A model generated the notes under the pieces. It was given only the letters and a program-made list of their open reading frames with translations, had not been told where the DNA came from and did no database searches. A stretch of 40,616 bases of DNA from Prochlorococcus sp. AG-436-M02 (GTDB lineage Bacteria > Cyanobacteriota > Cyanobacteriia > PCC-6307 > Cyanobiaceae), in assembly GCA_003212515.1 (NCBI GenBank), contig QCPL01000013.1, positions 1-40,616 of the forward strand, read 5' to 3'. Each line of letters begins with the position of its first letter. The stretch's first letter is position 1. The translations under genes were made by a program, and so were the position numbers. Positions 7,949 to 17,728 of this stretch are shown one piece after another.

Positions 7949-10432
7949 ATGGCCAAAGAACGCCTTCAACCTATTTCACTGCATCTAGAAATGCAGCGTT
8001 CTTACCTCGAATACGCAATGAGCGTAATCGTAGGGAGAGCTTTGCCTGATGCAAGAGATGGGCTGAAACCAGTACAAAGAAGAATCTTATATGCTATGCA
8101 TGAGCTTGGTTTGACTCCTGATAGACCCTATAGAAAGTGCGCAAGAGTAGTAGGAGATGTCCTTGGCAAATATCATCCACATGGAGATCAAGCTGTATAT
8201 GACGCCTTAGTAAGACTTGTTCAAAGCTTTTCAAGTAGATATCCAGTTCTTGATGGACATGGAAATTTTGGTTCCATAGATGATGATCCACCAGCTGCTA
8301 TGAGATATACAGAAACCCGTTTAGCTCCTATTTCACACGAAGCTCTTCTTAGCGAAATAGATGGAAATACAGTTGATTTTAATCCAAATTTTGATGGTTC
8401 TCAGCAAGAACCAGAAGTTCTGCCAGCACAATTACCATTTCTTATTCTTAATGGGTGCTCCGGAATAGCAGTTGGAATGGCAACGAATATTCCCCCACAT
8501 AATATAAATGAAATTTTAGATGGATTAATAGCACTAATTAAAAAACCAGAATTAACTGAGACTAAATTAGTTGAAATAATACCAGGTCCAGACTTTCCCA
8601 CAGGAGGAGAAATTTTAATAAGTAGTGGAATTCAAGATACATATATAAGAGGTAAAGGAAGTATTCCAATGAGAGGAGTAACTCATATCGAAGAAATCAA
8701 TCCAGGCAAAGGAAAGCATAAGAAAAAAGGAATTATTATAACTGAACTTCCCTATCAAGTTAATAAAGCAAGTTGGATAGAAAAGCTGGCAGATCTAGTA
8801 AATAATTCAAAAATAGAAGGAATCGCAGATATCAGAGATGAAAGTGATCGTGATGGCATGCGAATCGTTGTAGAATTAAGAAGAGATTGTGATAGTGAGA
8901 AAATAAAAAATCTTTTATATCAAAAAACAAATCTACAAAGTAATTTTAGTGCTACATTATTAGCCTTAGTTGAAGGTCAACCTAAACAGTTATCATTAAA
9001 AGAATTATTAAATATTTTTCTTGAATATAGAGAATTAACAATTATAAGAAGAACCAAAAATAAACTAGAAAAAGCATTAAATAGGTTAGAAATAGTCGAA
9101 GGTTTAATTAAAGCGCTTAAAAACCTAAAGCAAGTAATCACACTATTAGAAAATGCAAAAGATGCAATAGAAGCAAAAATTAAAATAATGGATAATTTAA
9201 AACTAAATGAAAAGCAGTCTGAAGGAATATTATCTATGCCTCTCCGAAAGCTTACTACTTTAGAAACACAAGCATTATATCAGGAATCTAAAGAATTACT
9301 AGAAACAAAGGAAAGTCTAAGTAAATTATTAAACAATAGAAGCGAGTTACTCATAGCTATGATTAAAGAATTTAAATATATAAAAAAGAAATATGGTAGT
9401 GCTAGAAAAACAAAATTAATCGAAGGTGGTGATGACCTGGTTGCCGAAAGAAATGCAAACCTAAGACCTAATGCAGAATTACTAAAGAAAAAAGCATATG
9501 AAAGCTTACCAAAAGATGGGTATTTATTAATTCAAAATGATGCTCAAGTAAAAATATTACGAAAACAAATACTTACAAAACTAAGATTATCAGAAAGCTG
9601 CTTGCTAGGTGATAATCCAAGTCCTGCAAGATTAATTTGGCCTATAGTAAAACAACCAAAAATATTAGCAGTAACTAATAGAGGAAAAGTTGGGCTACTG
9701 AAATGGCAATTTGCAGGCAACCAACCTGGTGCATTAGATAAATTTTTACCTTCTGGACTTGAAGGGGAAGTAATAACTGATTTATTGCCTATCTCAACAA
9801 ATCAAGATTTATATCTTGGCTTATTGACTAGTGATGGAAGATTTAAAAGAATTAAAATGAACGAAACAATTGATATTTCAGGCAGGTCAACAACTATTTT
9901 AAAGCTTAAAGAAGGAATTGAACTTAAATCTGCAATGCTCTGTCCTGTAAATGGATATTTATTAATAGTTAGTGATATTGGAAGAATAATAAAAATAAAA
10001 TTAATAGATAGTGAAATTCCTCTAATGGGTAAACTCGCTCAAGGTTCAATAGTCTTCAGGTTATTCCCAGGTGAACATATAATAGGAGGCTTAACCATAA
10101 CCAAAAATGAAGATGAGGACATTATATTAATATCTAAAGAAGGAACTGTTATCAAACATTCAGTTAAAAATATAAGATTATGCTCAAAAGGTGATCTAGG
10201 ATGTATTGGTATAGATTTAACAAAACACCAAAATAATAAAGATAGAATAATACAAATTTATAAAAGTAATCAGTTGATAGGAATTACAACTAACCTAGGT
10301 AAAAATGGAAGAGTTAGTCCTAATCAATTAAAAAATATAAAAGAAAAAGAAGAGCAAAGAAGAGCTTTTAATTTACGTGACAATGAATTTTTAGAAGACA
10401 TTACACCTTTAATTGAAGAAAATAGTTATTAA
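7949..10432 (+). CDS. type IIA topoisomerase subunit A (GyrA/ParC-type)
   Basis: This is the DNA-breaking and rejoining subunit of gyrase or topoisomerase IV. The N-terminal domain is intact: [20 protein letters not shown] (29-48), the HPHGD segment (76-80) and [10 protein letters not shown] with the catalytic Tyr at 120. The breakage-reunion domain runs to about residue 500, with a Lys/Leu-rich coiled-coil region (about 355-470). The C-terminal part resembles a beta-pinwheel with several strand-turn units, such as [13 protein letters not shown] cannot find the QRRGGKG-type GyrA box that lets gyrase wrap DNA, so the protein may be a ParC-like paralogue rather than true GyrA. The length (827 aa) is between the two families. 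It is convergent with purF with only 3 bp between stops. Confidence 0.9.
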   Translation: MAKERLQPISLHLEMQRSYLEYAMSVIVGRALPDARDGLKPVQRRILYAMHELGLTPDRPYRKCARVVGDVLGKYHPHGDQAVYDALVRLVQSFSSRYPVLDGHGNFGSIDDDPPAAMRYTETRLAPISHEALLSEIDGNTVDFNPNFDGSQQEPEVLPAQLPFLILNGCSGIAVGMATNIPPHNINEILDGLIALIKKPELTETKLVEIIPGPDFPTGGEILISSGIQDTYIRGKGSIPMRGVTHIEEINPGKGKHKKKGIIITELPYQVNKASWIEKLADLVNNSKIEGIADIRDESDRDGMRIVVELRRDCDSEKIKNLLYQKTNLQSNFSATLLALVEGQPKQLSLKELLNIFLEYRELTIIRRTKNKLEKALNRLEIVEGLIKALKNLKQVITLLENAKDAIEAKIKIMDNLKLNEKQSEGILSMPLRKLTTLETQALYQESKELLETKESLSKLLNNRSELLIAMIKEFKYIKKKYGSARKTKLIEGGDDLVAERNANLRPNAELLKKKAYESLPKDGYLLIQNDAQVKILRKQILTKLRLSESCLLGDNPSPARLIWPIVKQPKILAVTNRGKVGLLKWQFAGNQPGALDKFLPSGLEGEVITDLLPISTNQDLYLGLLTSDGRFKRIKMNETIDISGRSTTILKLKEGIELKSAMLCPVNGYLLIVSDIGRIIKIKLIDSEIPLMGKLAQGSIVFRLFPGEHIIGGLTITKNEDEDIILISKEGTVIKHSVKNIRLCSKGDLGCIGIDLTKHQNNKDRIIQIYKSNQLIGITTNLGKNGRVSPNQLKNIKEKEEQRRAFNLRDNEFLEDITPLIEENSY

Positions 10433-10435
10433 AAT

Positions 10436-11893
10436 TTAAGAACTATAATTAGATTCAACCCAATCTAAATATTCATTAGTTATGTTACCAGTAACATATT
10501 GACCGTTAAAACATGACATATCTAGATGTTTAACATTAGAATTTTTCAAAATAGCTCTTTCTAAATCATTGGTTTCTTGATAAACTAATTTATTAACAGC
10601 TAGGATATTTTCTACTTCATTAATACTTTTATTATAAGCAATTAATTCTTTTTTTGATGGCATATTAATACCATAAACATGAGGATATCTGATTGGGGGA
10701 GCTGCAGAAGTAAAGAAAATTTTATTTGCTCCAGCAAGCTTTGCCATATTAACAATTTCTCTAGAAGTTGTTCCTCTTACAATTGAATCATCAACTAGTA
10801 AAACATTTTTTTGTCTAAATTCGCTACTCATTGCATTTAATTTTTGGCGCACTGATTTCTTTCTCTGAGCTTGACCAGGCATAATAAAAGTTCTACCAAT
10901 ATAACGATTTTTAAAAAAACCTTCTCTATATTCAACACCTAATTGACGAGCAACTTGCATTGCTGATGGTCGAGAAGAGTCAGGTATTGGCATCACTACA
11001 TCTATCTCACCAGAGTTAATTTGTTTTTTGATTGCATTTGCAAGATAATCTCCCATTCTCAACCTAGCCTCATATACAGAAATTCCATTCATAATAGAAT
11101 CTGGTCTAGCTAGATATACATATTCAAAAGAACATGGGAATAACTCATTTTTTAAAGAACACTGTTTAGAAAAGAACTCACCCTCAAAAGAAATTAAAAT
11201 AGCTTCCCCTGGTAAAACATCTCTAACTACATCAAAATCATTATTTTCTAACACAAGAGATTCACTAGCGACAATCCATTCTTTATTACCATTATCTAGA
11301 ACTTTTCTTCCTAAAATTAGCGGTCTTATTCCATAAGGATCTCTAAAAGCTAATAAACCAAAACCTGAAATCAAAGCCAAAGCAGCATATGATCCTTCTA
11401 CCCTGGAATGTAATGATGAAACTGCCTTAAAAATGTCTTCTGGAGATAAAGAAGTTCCATGCACGCCTGCTTGAATTTCAGTAGCTAAAACATTCAGAAG
11501 CATTTCTGTATCACTAGAAGAATTTGTATGTCTTCTATCAACACTAAATAACTCTTTTTCTAATTGCCTAGTATTAGTTAAATTTCCATTATGGACAAGA
11601 GTAATCCCATAAGGTGCATTCACATAAAAAGGTTGCACTTCATCTTCTCTATCGGCAGCGCCAGATGTTGCATAACGCACATGACCAATACCTATATTAC
11701 CTTTAAGAGCTCTCATATCTCTTGTTCTATATGCTTCTTTCACTTGCCCTTTTGACTTATGCATATGAAAAACATTTTCTTCCATAGTGGCTATTCCAGT
11801 TGAATCTTGACCTCTATGTTGAAGCAACAGCAAACTGTCATAGATTTGCTGGTTGATTTGTTGATCTGAAATTATGCCAACTATGCCACACAT
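10436..11893 (-). CDS. purF: amidophosphoribosyltransferase
   Basis: PurF makes 5-phosphoribosylamine from PRPP and glutamine, the committed step of purine synthesis. MCGIVGI at the N-terminus puts the nucleophilic Cys at position 2 with no propeptide. The Ntn glutaminase domain holds HRGQDSTGIA (26-35) and HVRYATSG (71-78), and the PRPP-binding loop is VLLVDDSIVRGTT (364-376). The sequence is of the Bacillus-like type (CSFEYVYLARPDS at 254-266). However, most residues that ligate the [4Fe-4S] cluster in B. subtilis PurF are replaced: YPHVYG with His 405 where that family has Cys, and a single Cys 461 near the end. The gene follows purL by 35 bp and is probably cotranscribed from dnaN. Confidence 0.97.
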   Translation of the reverse strand: MCGIVGIISDQQINQQIYDSLLLLQHRGQDSTGIATMEENVFHMHKSKGQVKEAYRTRDMRALKGNIGIGHVRYATSGAADREDEVQPFYVNAPYGITLVHNGNLTNTRQLEKELFSVDRRHTNSSSDTEMLLNVLATEIQAGVHGTSLSPEDIFKAVSSLHSRVEGSYAALALISGFGLLAFRDPYGIRPLILGRKVLDNGNKEWIVASESLVLENNDFDVVRDVLPGEAILISFEGEFFSKQCSLKNELFPCSFEYVYLARPDSIMNGISVYEARLRMGDYLANAIKKQINSGEIDVVMPIPDSSRPSAMQVARQLGVEYREGFFKNRYIGRTFIMPGQAQRKKSVRQKLNAMSSEFRQKNVLLVDDSIVRGTTSREIVNMAKLAGANKIFFTSAAPPIRYPHVYGINMPSKKELIAYNKSINEVENILAVNKLVYQETNDLERAILKNSNVKHLDMSCFNGQYVTGNITNEYLDWVESNYSS

Positions 11894-11928
11894 AATATAA
11901 ATCCTAATATAAATTTAAAAGAAAAATT

Positions 11929-14331
11929 TTAATCATTATCTAATGTACTAGAATGTATTCTATTTGGAATAGCTTCTTCGTAAGTCTTAGTGATATCAGA
12001 AATAGATAAATCAATAATTTTTTTATCATCAATATTAATTTCTATAGTAGCTAAATCATTGACTTTTCCAATTAAAGAAAAAGGAACGGAATCCATAAAA
12101 GTATCATTTATTTTGTTTACAGTTTGTATAAAGTTATTCCTTTTTTCAGGCGAAATACTGACTAATATTCTAGATCCACCTTCTCCGAATAATATTTTGT
12201 CTAGACGATTATCAGAATGTGGAAAATTGCACGTAATACCAAGTCCTGAACTAATACATGACTCAGAAAGTGAAATTAAAACACCACCATCACTAACATC
12301 ATGAGCTGAATTTATTAATTTTTCTGATATCAAAGTGTTTACTAAGAGCTGAGCTGATTTTTCAAGCTGTAAATCTATCAAAGGTGGACGGCCAGTAATA
12401 AGATCAAAAATATTTGATAAGTAAGATGTTGCTGATAAAGTAACTTGTCCATTACTTGAAGACAAAGGAACACCAATTAAATAAATATGATCACCAGGGT
12501 TAATCCAACCCTGTCTAATTATGCAATCAATATCATCAATTAAACCAACCATACCAATTACAGGAGTTGGTTGAATGGGTTTTTTATTTCCATCTGATAA
12601 AGTTGTTTCATTAAATAAGGATACATTGCCACCAGTAACTGGTGTCCCCAGAAATGAACAAGCCTTTGTTATTCCTTCACAAGATTTTGCTAATTGCCAA
12701 TACCCTAAATTATCTTCAGGTGAAGCAAAATTAAGATTATTAGTTACAGCTAAAGGTATAGCACCCACACAATTAATGTTTCTTGAAGCTTCTGCTACTG
12801 AAGCAATAGCTCCTCTTTCTGGATCTAAAGAAACCCATCGATTTGGGCAATCTACAACAGCAGCTATCCCTCTTATAGAGTCTGACTCACCACTATTAAT
12901 TGGTCTTAATCTAATAACAGCAGCATCTGCGGACCCTGGAGGAAGAATAGTATTATTTTGAACTTGATAATCATATTGATGATAAATCCATTTTTTAGAA
13001 GCTATTGTTGGATCATCTAACATTTTTAAAAGTATTTGATTCCAATTAACCAGTTTATTATTTGAATTAATACATATTCCTTGATAAGTAGGCAAAGGTA
13101 GAGAAGACTCCTTCCATTTCCAATGCATGAGAATCTCTTCAGGTATATCTTTCATCAAAGAATGAGCATTAATAGGTGTATTTTCAGCTAATGCATCAGC
13201 AGGTAAATTAACAACAACATTATTTTCATGAATAACCCGAACAATATTTTCTTTCAAAACTTTTCCAACAACAGAAGCACATAATCCCCATTTCTTAAAA
13301 ATATTCATTACTAGATCTTCCTTACCTGGTTGAACAACAAAAAGCATCCTCTCTTGTGATTCAGAAAGTAAGAATTCATAGGCAGTCATGTTTTTTTCTC
13401 TAGCTGGCACTAAATCAAGGTTTAATTCAATTCCAACACCACCTTTTGCAGCCATTTCAGAACAACTACAAGTAAGACCTGCTGCTCCCATATCTTGAGC
13501 AGCAACTACATAACCTGACTGAAAAGCTTCCAAACAACCTTCAATAAGACCCTTTTCTAAGAAAGGGTCGCCAACCTGAACAGCCGGTCTATCATCAAGA
13601 GATGATTGAGAAAGTTCCGAACTTGCAAAGCTAGCCCCACCCATACCATCTCTACCAGTTGTACTACCTACATAAACAACTGGAAAATTTATACCATCAG
13701 CACCAGAACAAACAATATCATCTGTTTCCATTAAGCCTAAAGCCATTGCATTAACAAGAGGATTGCCAGAATAACTTGAATCAAAAGCAACCTCTCCACC
13801 TACAGTTGGTACACCTACACAGTTTCCATAATGGGCTATACCTGAAACAACACCTTGAATCAAACCAATATTTTTTTGATTATCAAGGGGACCAAACCTT
13901 AAAGAATTCAACAAAGCAATAGGCCTTGCTCCCATTGTAAAAATATCACGCAATATTCCTCCAACACCAGTAGCAGCTCCTTGAAATGGCTCAATAGCTG
14001 AAGGATGATTATGACTTTCTATTTTAAAAGCTAATCTTTGACCATCACCTAAATCAACAACACCAGCATTCTCTCCAGGACCAACAAGAATATTCTTACC
14101 AGTAGTTGGAAATTTAGATAATAAAGGTTTCGAATTTCTATAACAACAATGTTCAGACCACATAACACCAAACATACCTAATTCAGTTCTATTAGGTGAT
14201 CGTTCTAATCGAGTACAAATTTCAATAAAATCATTTTTTGTTAGACCTTCTTTCTTTAAAGCAGATAACACATCATATTCAACAGAATAAGACTTTAAAT
14301 TAAGTAAACTATCAAAATCATTATATTCCAT
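11929..14331 (-). CDS. purL: phosphoribosylformylglycinamidine synthase subunit PurL
   Basis: This is the synthetase subunit of FGAM synthase, the fourth step of purine synthesis, in the short form that works with separate PurQ and PurS. Key motifs are [12 protein letters not shown] near residue 40, the ATP/metal region [21 protein letters not shown] (about 105-125), and [12 protein letters not shown] in the second half. I place the start at the ATG at 14331 ([11 protein letters not shown], 800 aa), two bases after the upstream stop. A TTG at 14343 would add four residues and overlap the upstream gene by 10 bp. The gene lies between the PRC-barrel-like gene and purF in a tight block headed by dnaN. 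No purQ or purS is in the window. Confidence 0.96.
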   Translation of the reverse strand: MEYNDFDSLLNLKSYSVEYDVLSALKKEGLTKNDFIEICTRLERSPNRTELGMFGVMWSEHCCYRNSKPLLSKFPTTGKNILVGPGENAGVVDLGDGQRLAFKIESHNHPSAIEPFQGAATGVGGILRDIFTMGARPIALLNSLRFGPLDNQKNIGLIQGVVSGIAHYGNCVGVPTVGGEVAFDSSYSGNPLVNAMALGLMETDDIVCSGADGINFPVVYVGSTTGRDGMGGASFASSELSQSSLDDRPAVQVGDPFLEKGLIEGCLEAFQSGYVVAAQDMGAAGLTCSCSEMAAKGGVGIELNLDLVPAREKNMTAYEFLLSESQERMLFVVQPGKEDLVMNIFKKWGLCASVVGKVLKENIVRVIHENNVVVNLPADALAENTPINAHSLMKDIPEEILMHWKWKESSLPLPTYQGICINSNNKLVNWNQILLKMLDDPTIASKKWIYHQYDYQVQNNTILPPGSADAAVIRLRPINSGESDSIRGIAAVVDCPNRWVSLDPERGAIASVAEASRNINCVGAIPLAVTNNLNFASPEDNLGYWQLAKSCEGITKACSFLGTPVTGGNVSLFNETTLSDGNKKPIQPTPVIGMVGLIDDIDCIIRQGWINPGDHIYLIGVPLSSSNGQVTLSATSYLSNIFDLITGRPPLIDLQLEKSAQLLVNTLISEKLINSAHDVSDGGVLISLSESCISSGLGITCNFPHSDNRLDKILFGEGGSRILVSISPEKRNNFIQTVNKINDTFMDSVPFSLIGKVNDLATIEINIDDKKIIDLSISDITKTYEEAIPNRIHSSTLDND

Positions 14332-14333
14332 AT

Positions 14334-15104
14334 TTAAATCCAAGGATCCTCTTCATTTTCATTATATAAATTAGAGTTATTGTAATCAGAAGAATAATAA
14401 TTTTTATCATCAATCCAATTATTAGTTACATTATATTTATCTTCTGAATCAAAATCTTCAGAAAAAGAAGTTTTAAAGTTTCTATTGGAAAGGTCTAAGG
14501 GTTTTTCATCTAACCAGCCTTCTAATTTTTGATTAGCAATATTAGATAATTCTAAAAAATTTTCCTTAAATTTTTTACTCTTTTTCAAAAAATCTTCCCT
14601 AAGACTACTCTTTATTAAAGGTAAATCATCAATATTATTTATATTACTTGAAACACAACCAGGTTGCTGATCAACTATGTTTTCCAAATCAAACCTCCAT
14701 CGACTTGTACCTGGAAATTTGGGATTAGATCTAGAAACTAAATAATATAAAATATTTCCTGTTTTAGTATCAAATATAAGATCAGCAATATTTCCTATTT
14801 TCTCATTTTTTATATTTAAAAGAACTGCATCCATTAATGTAGGAAATCTATTAATAGTAGCTTGATCAGATTCAGCAGGTAAACCCTTTACAATTATATC
14901 TTCATAAGTAATAGCCCTTAATTGATCTAACCTCCAAATGTTTCTTTTTAAACTTAATTGAGAAGGACGACTAGCCCAACCAAGCAAACGGTGTACAGGA
15001 GGATACATCCATCCCATTACTCCGTTACCATGCTCAAAACCCTTATTACAGCGAACATTATGCTGCAATAAACTACTAAGTAAATAATGAGTGGGGATAG
15101 ACAA
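14334..15104 (-). CDS. PRC-barrel-like protein of unknown role
   Basis: The core (about residues 75-140) looks like a PRC-barrel: [20 protein letters not shown], then [19 protein letters not shown] and [21 protein letters not shown]-barrels occur in photosynthetic reaction-centre H subunits and RNA-processing proteins, so the fold does not fix a function. The N-terminal block [14 protein letters not shown] (about 36-49) also looks conserved. The last 60 or so residues are low-complexity and rich in Asn, Asp, Ser and Tyr. The TTG start at 15104 is one base after the dnaN stop and has no clear ribosome site. An internal ATG at 15017 ([13 protein letters not shown]) is a good alternative. Its place between dnaN and purL implies cotranscription with both. 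Confidence 0.7.
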   Translation of the reverse strand: MSIPTHYLLSSLLQHNVRCNKGFEHGNGVMGWMYPPVHRLLGWASRPSQLSLKRNIWRLDQLRAITYEDIIVKGLPAESDQATINRFPTLMDAVLLNIKNEKIGNIADLIFDTKTGNILYYLVSRSNPKFPGTSRWRFDLENIVDQQPGCVSSNINNIDDLPLIKSSLREDFLKKSKKFKENFLELSNIANQKLEGWLDEKPLDLSNRNFKTSFSEDFDSEDKYNVTNNWIDDKNYYSSDYNNSNLYNENEEDPWI

Positions 15105-15105
15105 T

Positions 15106-16257
15106 TTAAGAACGTATTTGTACTGGCATCACTAAATAGGTAAAATCCTTATCATTCTGAATAGGAGTAAAAATAGCAGGCGTTGTAGGAGCATTAAATT
15201 TTAATAAAATAATATCGGACTCAATTAATCTTAAGCCCTCCAGTAAATATTTAGAATTAAATGCAATTTCAATATCATCATAATCAAAACTAATTGGTAT
15301 TGATTCAAAACCACTTCCTAAATCTTGAGCTTCTGCAGTAATATTTAAAACATTTTCTTTTTTATTAGTTGAGATTTTAACTACATTATTATGCTGTTCT
15401 GCAAGTACAGAAATCCTATCCAAAGCCAAAATGAAATTTTTACGATTTAATTCCAATTGGTATTGAAATTGTTCTGGAATAAGCTGATTATAATTAGGAT
15501 AAGTTCCATCTAAAGTTCTAGTTGTAACTATTTGATCTGAAGAAATAAAAACAACTTGACCATGATCATAAAAAAAACTGATCTCAGTATCAGAGGTACA
15601 TGAAGAAAGAAATCTTTCTACCTCTCTTAAAGATCGAGATGGAAGAGTTACTTCTATATTTTGATTAATACTAGTTCCATTATCAGAAGAAAGAACATTA
15701 TCAAGAGTTAAAACTGCTAAACGATGTCCATCAGTAGCAGCTGATTTAATTGAATTATTATTAAAAGATAAGTGGACACCCGTTAAAATTTGCTTAGCCT
15801 CATCTGTACTACTTGCAAAAAGTGTAGAGCGTAATGAATTTGCAAAAGCACTTGCATTTATTTTCAAAAATGATTCATTTTCAACAATAGGTAATTCTGG
15901 AAAATCTTCTGCACTCATTGACCTTACTTGATATGTTCCACTTTTACTTGTAATTTTTACTTGGTCCTTAGAATCATCTGAAATTAAAGTTATAGGAGAT
16001 TCATTTGATAATTTAGAAATAATTTCACCAAAAAGCTTAGAAGGCAAAGTGATAGCACCACTTGAATCAATGGAAGCTGTTACGGATGTCTGAATTCCTA
16101 GATTCAAATCAAATCCAGTAAGACTCAATTTACCTGTTCCAGCATCAGCAGTTAATAACACATTGGCGAGAACAGGATGTGTTGGTCTATTGGCAACAGC
16201 TCTACTAACAAGTTGAAGTGCTGTATTGAGTTCAATTTGAGAGCAAACAAGTTTCAT
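15106..16257 (-). CDS. dnaN: DNA polymerase III beta subunit (sliding clamp)
   Basis: DnaN is the ring-shaped clamp that tethers DNA polymerase III to DNA. The 383-residue protein starts MKLVCSQIELNTALQLVSRAV and has the typical three-fold repeated clamp architecture. Recognisable pieces are NRPTHPVLANVLL (24-36), ATDGHRLAVL (about 174-183), TLDGTYPNYNQLIP (about 250) and the C-terminal PVQIR in place of the canonical MPMR end. It is the first gene of a minus-strand block with the PRC-barrel gene, purL and purF, reading away from the gap that appears to be the replication origin. dnaA is not adjacent, unlike in many bacteria but as expected for cyanobacteria. Confidence 0.97.
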   Translation of the reverse strand: MKLVCSQIELNTALQLVSRAVANRPTHPVLANVLLTADAGTGKLSLTGFDLNLGIQTSVTASIDSSGAITLPSKLFGEIISKLSNESPITLISDDSKDQVKITSKSGTYQVRSMSAEDFPELPIVENESFLKINASAFANSLRSTLFASSTDEAKQILTGVHLSFNNNSIKSAATDGHRLAVLTLDNVLSSDNGTSINQNIEVTLPSRSLREVERFLSSCTSDTEISFFYDHGQVVFISSDQIVTTRTLDGTYPNYNQLIPEQFQYQLELNRKNFILALDRISVLAEQHNNVVKISTNKKENVLNITAEAQDLGSGFESIPISFDYDDIEIAFNSKYLLEGLRLIESDIILLKFNAPTTPAIFTPIQNDKDFTYLVMPVQIRS

Positions 16258-16363
16258 GAACTGAAGCTAACGATCAAACAATAGAAAAGAAATGCTTGAT
16301 TGGCATCTTTTTTAAATTATTTGATTCTTTTCTATTTCTATCTTTAAAGAATAATGAATATGA

Positions 16364-16375
16364 TAGTAGTAGTAG
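16364..16375 (+). repeat. TAG triplet run, candidate DnaA-trio element
   Basis: Four perfect tandem TAG triplets lie 13 bp upstream of the first DnaA-box-like site, separated from it by a G-rich spacer. Upstream in the same register are looser triplets (TAA, TGA, ATA, TGA). The DnaA-trio is a repeated 3'-(G/A)AT-5' motif that DnaA binds as single strand next to a DnaA box and a short GC-rich segment. The orientation here agrees with that arrangement. Confidence 0.55.
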
Positions 16376-16388
16376 AGGGTGGGGAAAC

Positions 16389-16397
16389 TGTGGAAAT
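16389..16397 (-). promoter_or_regulatory. DnaA-box-like site 1
   Basis: The + strand reads TGTGGAAAT, so the minus strand is ATTTCCACA, one mismatch from the cyanobacterial-type TTTTCCACA. It is the box nearest the TAG triplets. It shares the 12-base context AACTGTGGARAT with site 2. Confidence 0.6.
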
Positions 16398-16441
16398 GTT
16401 TTTTTTTGATGATCAACAAAGGGTTTTTAGATAAATAAAAC

Positions 16442-16450
16442 TGTGGAGAT
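16442..16450 (-). promoter_or_regulatory. DnaA-box-like site 2
   Basis: The + strand reads TGTGGAGAT, two mismatches from the reverse complement of TTTTCCACA. It begins exactly 53 bp after site 1, about five helical turns, in the same orientation. Confidence 0.5.
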
Positions 16451-16462
16451 ACTTTTTTTCTC

Positions 16463-16471
16463 TGTGGGCTT
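16463..16471 (-). promoter_or_regulatory. weak DnaA-box-like site 3
   Basis: The + strand reads TGTGGGCTT, sharing the TGTGG core of sites 1 and 2 but diverging after it. It begins 21 bp after site 2, two helical turns, in the same orientation. Alone it would not be convincing. Confidence 0.3.
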
Positions 16472-16541
16472 TTTAACTTGTTTTCACAGATGATTCCATT
16501 TTTGTTGAAAACCTATGCGTATGATTTTTTGTTTTTGTTCA

Positions 16542-16550
16542 TTTTCCCCA
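16542..16550 (+). promoter_or_regulatory. DnaA-box-like site 4, opposite orientation
   Basis: The + strand reads TTTTCCCCA, one mismatch from TTTTCCACA, oriented opposite to sites 1-3 and on the thrC side of the gap. A further near-miss, TTTTCACA (one base short), lies at 16481-16488. Confidence 0.4.
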
Positions 16551-16614
16551 GGTTTTTTGGGTTAATTTGGTCTTCTTCCTCAGTCAGAAAAATAATTGGC
16601 TTGATAATTTGTTT

Positions 16615-17724
16615 TTAAAAGCCCATATTTTCAGCAACTATTTCTTCCTTTGGCTCAATTCCTGATTTAAATAAAGCGTCATTATTTTTGATTGCACAAT
16701 CAGGATCTTTAAGGCCATTACCAGTTAAAACACAAACTACAGTTGAATTTTTTGGTATCTCATCTTTTATTTTTAATATTCCAGCTATAGATGCTGCACT
16801 AGCTGGTTCGCAAAAAATACCTTCTTCTTTTCCAAGTAATTTATATGCATTTACAATTTCACTATCTGTTACCTTAGTGAATTTTCCATTTGATTCTTTG
16901 CGTACATTAATAGCTTTTTCTTTATTTACGGGATTGCCTATTCTAATTGCAGTGGCAATTGTTTCTGGGTTATTTATTGTTCTTCCTAAAACAAGTGGTG
17001 CTGAACCTTCAGCTTGAAATCCCATCATTCTTGGTAGTTTTTTACTTATACCAGCATTAAAATATTCTTTAAAACCCATCCAATAAGCAGTTATATTTCC
17101 AGCATTACCCATTGGAATACATAAGAAGTCTGGTGCCTCTCCAAGAGAATCAATAATTTCAAAAGCGGCTGTTTTTTGCCCTTCTAAGCGATAAGGATTT
17201 ACTGAATTTACTAGAGTTATAGGAAATTTTTTAGCTAAATTTTGCACTATTTTTAGAGCCTCATCAAAATTACCCTTTATTGCTAATACTTCTGCTCCAT
17301 AGACAAGTGCTTGAGCAAGTTTTCCTTGAGCAACATATCCATCAGGTATTAAAACAAAGCTACGCATTCCACCTTTTTTTGCATAAGCAGCTGCTGATGC
17401 CGATGTGTTTCCTGTACTAGCACAAATAACAGCTTTACACCCTTCTTCTTTTGCCTTGCTTATTGCCATTGTCATTCCTCTATCCTTGAATGAGCCAGTA
17501 GGATTTAATCCGTCATATTTTGCATATATTTTTATATTTTTACCTATTATTTTATTTATATATTTTAATTCCAGGAGAGGCGTTCCTCCTTCTTGGAGAG
17601 TAATTACAGGAGTCTTTTTATTAATTGGAAGCCATTTTTCATATGCTTTTATTAGTCCAGGCCATTGCTTAAAAGAAACATTATTTTTGTTTGATTTGAT
17701 GTTTGTCAAAAACTTGCTTATCAT
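16615..17724 (-). CDS. thrC: threonine synthase
   Basis: ThrC converts O-phosphohomoserine to threonine with pyridoxal phosphate. The 369-residue protein has the PLP-binding motif [13 protein letters not shown] with Lys 80 as the likely Schiff-base residue. It also has [19 protein letters not shown] (about 102-120), the phosphate-binding [12 protein letters not shown] (about 204-215) and [10 protein letters not shown] near the C-terminus. This short form without the extended N-terminal domain is the usual bacterial type. It is the last gene of a minus-strand set with an ABC1 kinase and a DUF1400 gene, starting 4 bp after the DUF1400 stop. It reads toward the presumed origin, so it is transcribed against the replication fork. 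Confidence 0.95.
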   Translation of the reverse strand: MISKFLTNIKSNKNNVSFKQWPGLIKAYEKWLPINKKTPVITLQEGGTPLLELKYINKIIGKNIKIYAKYDGLNPTGSFKDRGMTMAISKAKEEGCKAVICASTGNTSASAAAYAKKGGMRSFVLIPDGYVAQGKLAQALVYGAEVLAIKGNFDEALKIVQNLAKKFPITLVNSVNPYRLEGQKTAAFEIIDSLGEAPDFLCIPMGNAGNITAYWMGFKEYFNAGISKKLPRMMGFQAEGSAPLVLGRTINNPETIATAIRIGNPVNKEKAINVRKESNGKFTKVTDSEIVNAYKLLGKEEGIFCEPASAASIAGILKIKDEIPKNSTVVCVLTGNGLKDPDCAIKNNDALFKSGIEPKEEIVAENMGF

Positions 17725-17728
17725 TTTT

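Larger units (their letters stand above)
16258..16614. other. probable chromosomal replication origin (oriC)
   Basis: This is the only gap over 300 bp without a gene. From the dnaN side it holds a strongly AT-rich stretch (about 16306-16363), four TAG triplets (16364-16375), a G-rich spacer (16376-16388), then DnaA-box-like sites at 16389, 16442, 16463 and 16542. The DnaA box of cyanobacteria is close to TTTTCCACA, and the first site, TGTGGAAAT, is its reverse complement with one mismatch. Strand base composition appears to switch here, with the + strand C-rich and A-leaning on the left and T-rich on the right. Position beside dnaN fits origins predicted for Prochlorococcus. The dnaN promoter must also lie in the first part of the gap. 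Confidence 0.75.

Noticed and set aside
12575-12961. 128-aa plus-strand ORF inside purL, the longest antisense ORF there
   Set aside because: It lies fully inside a well-conserved purL region and its residues mirror the purL codons; no start signal or protein-like features.
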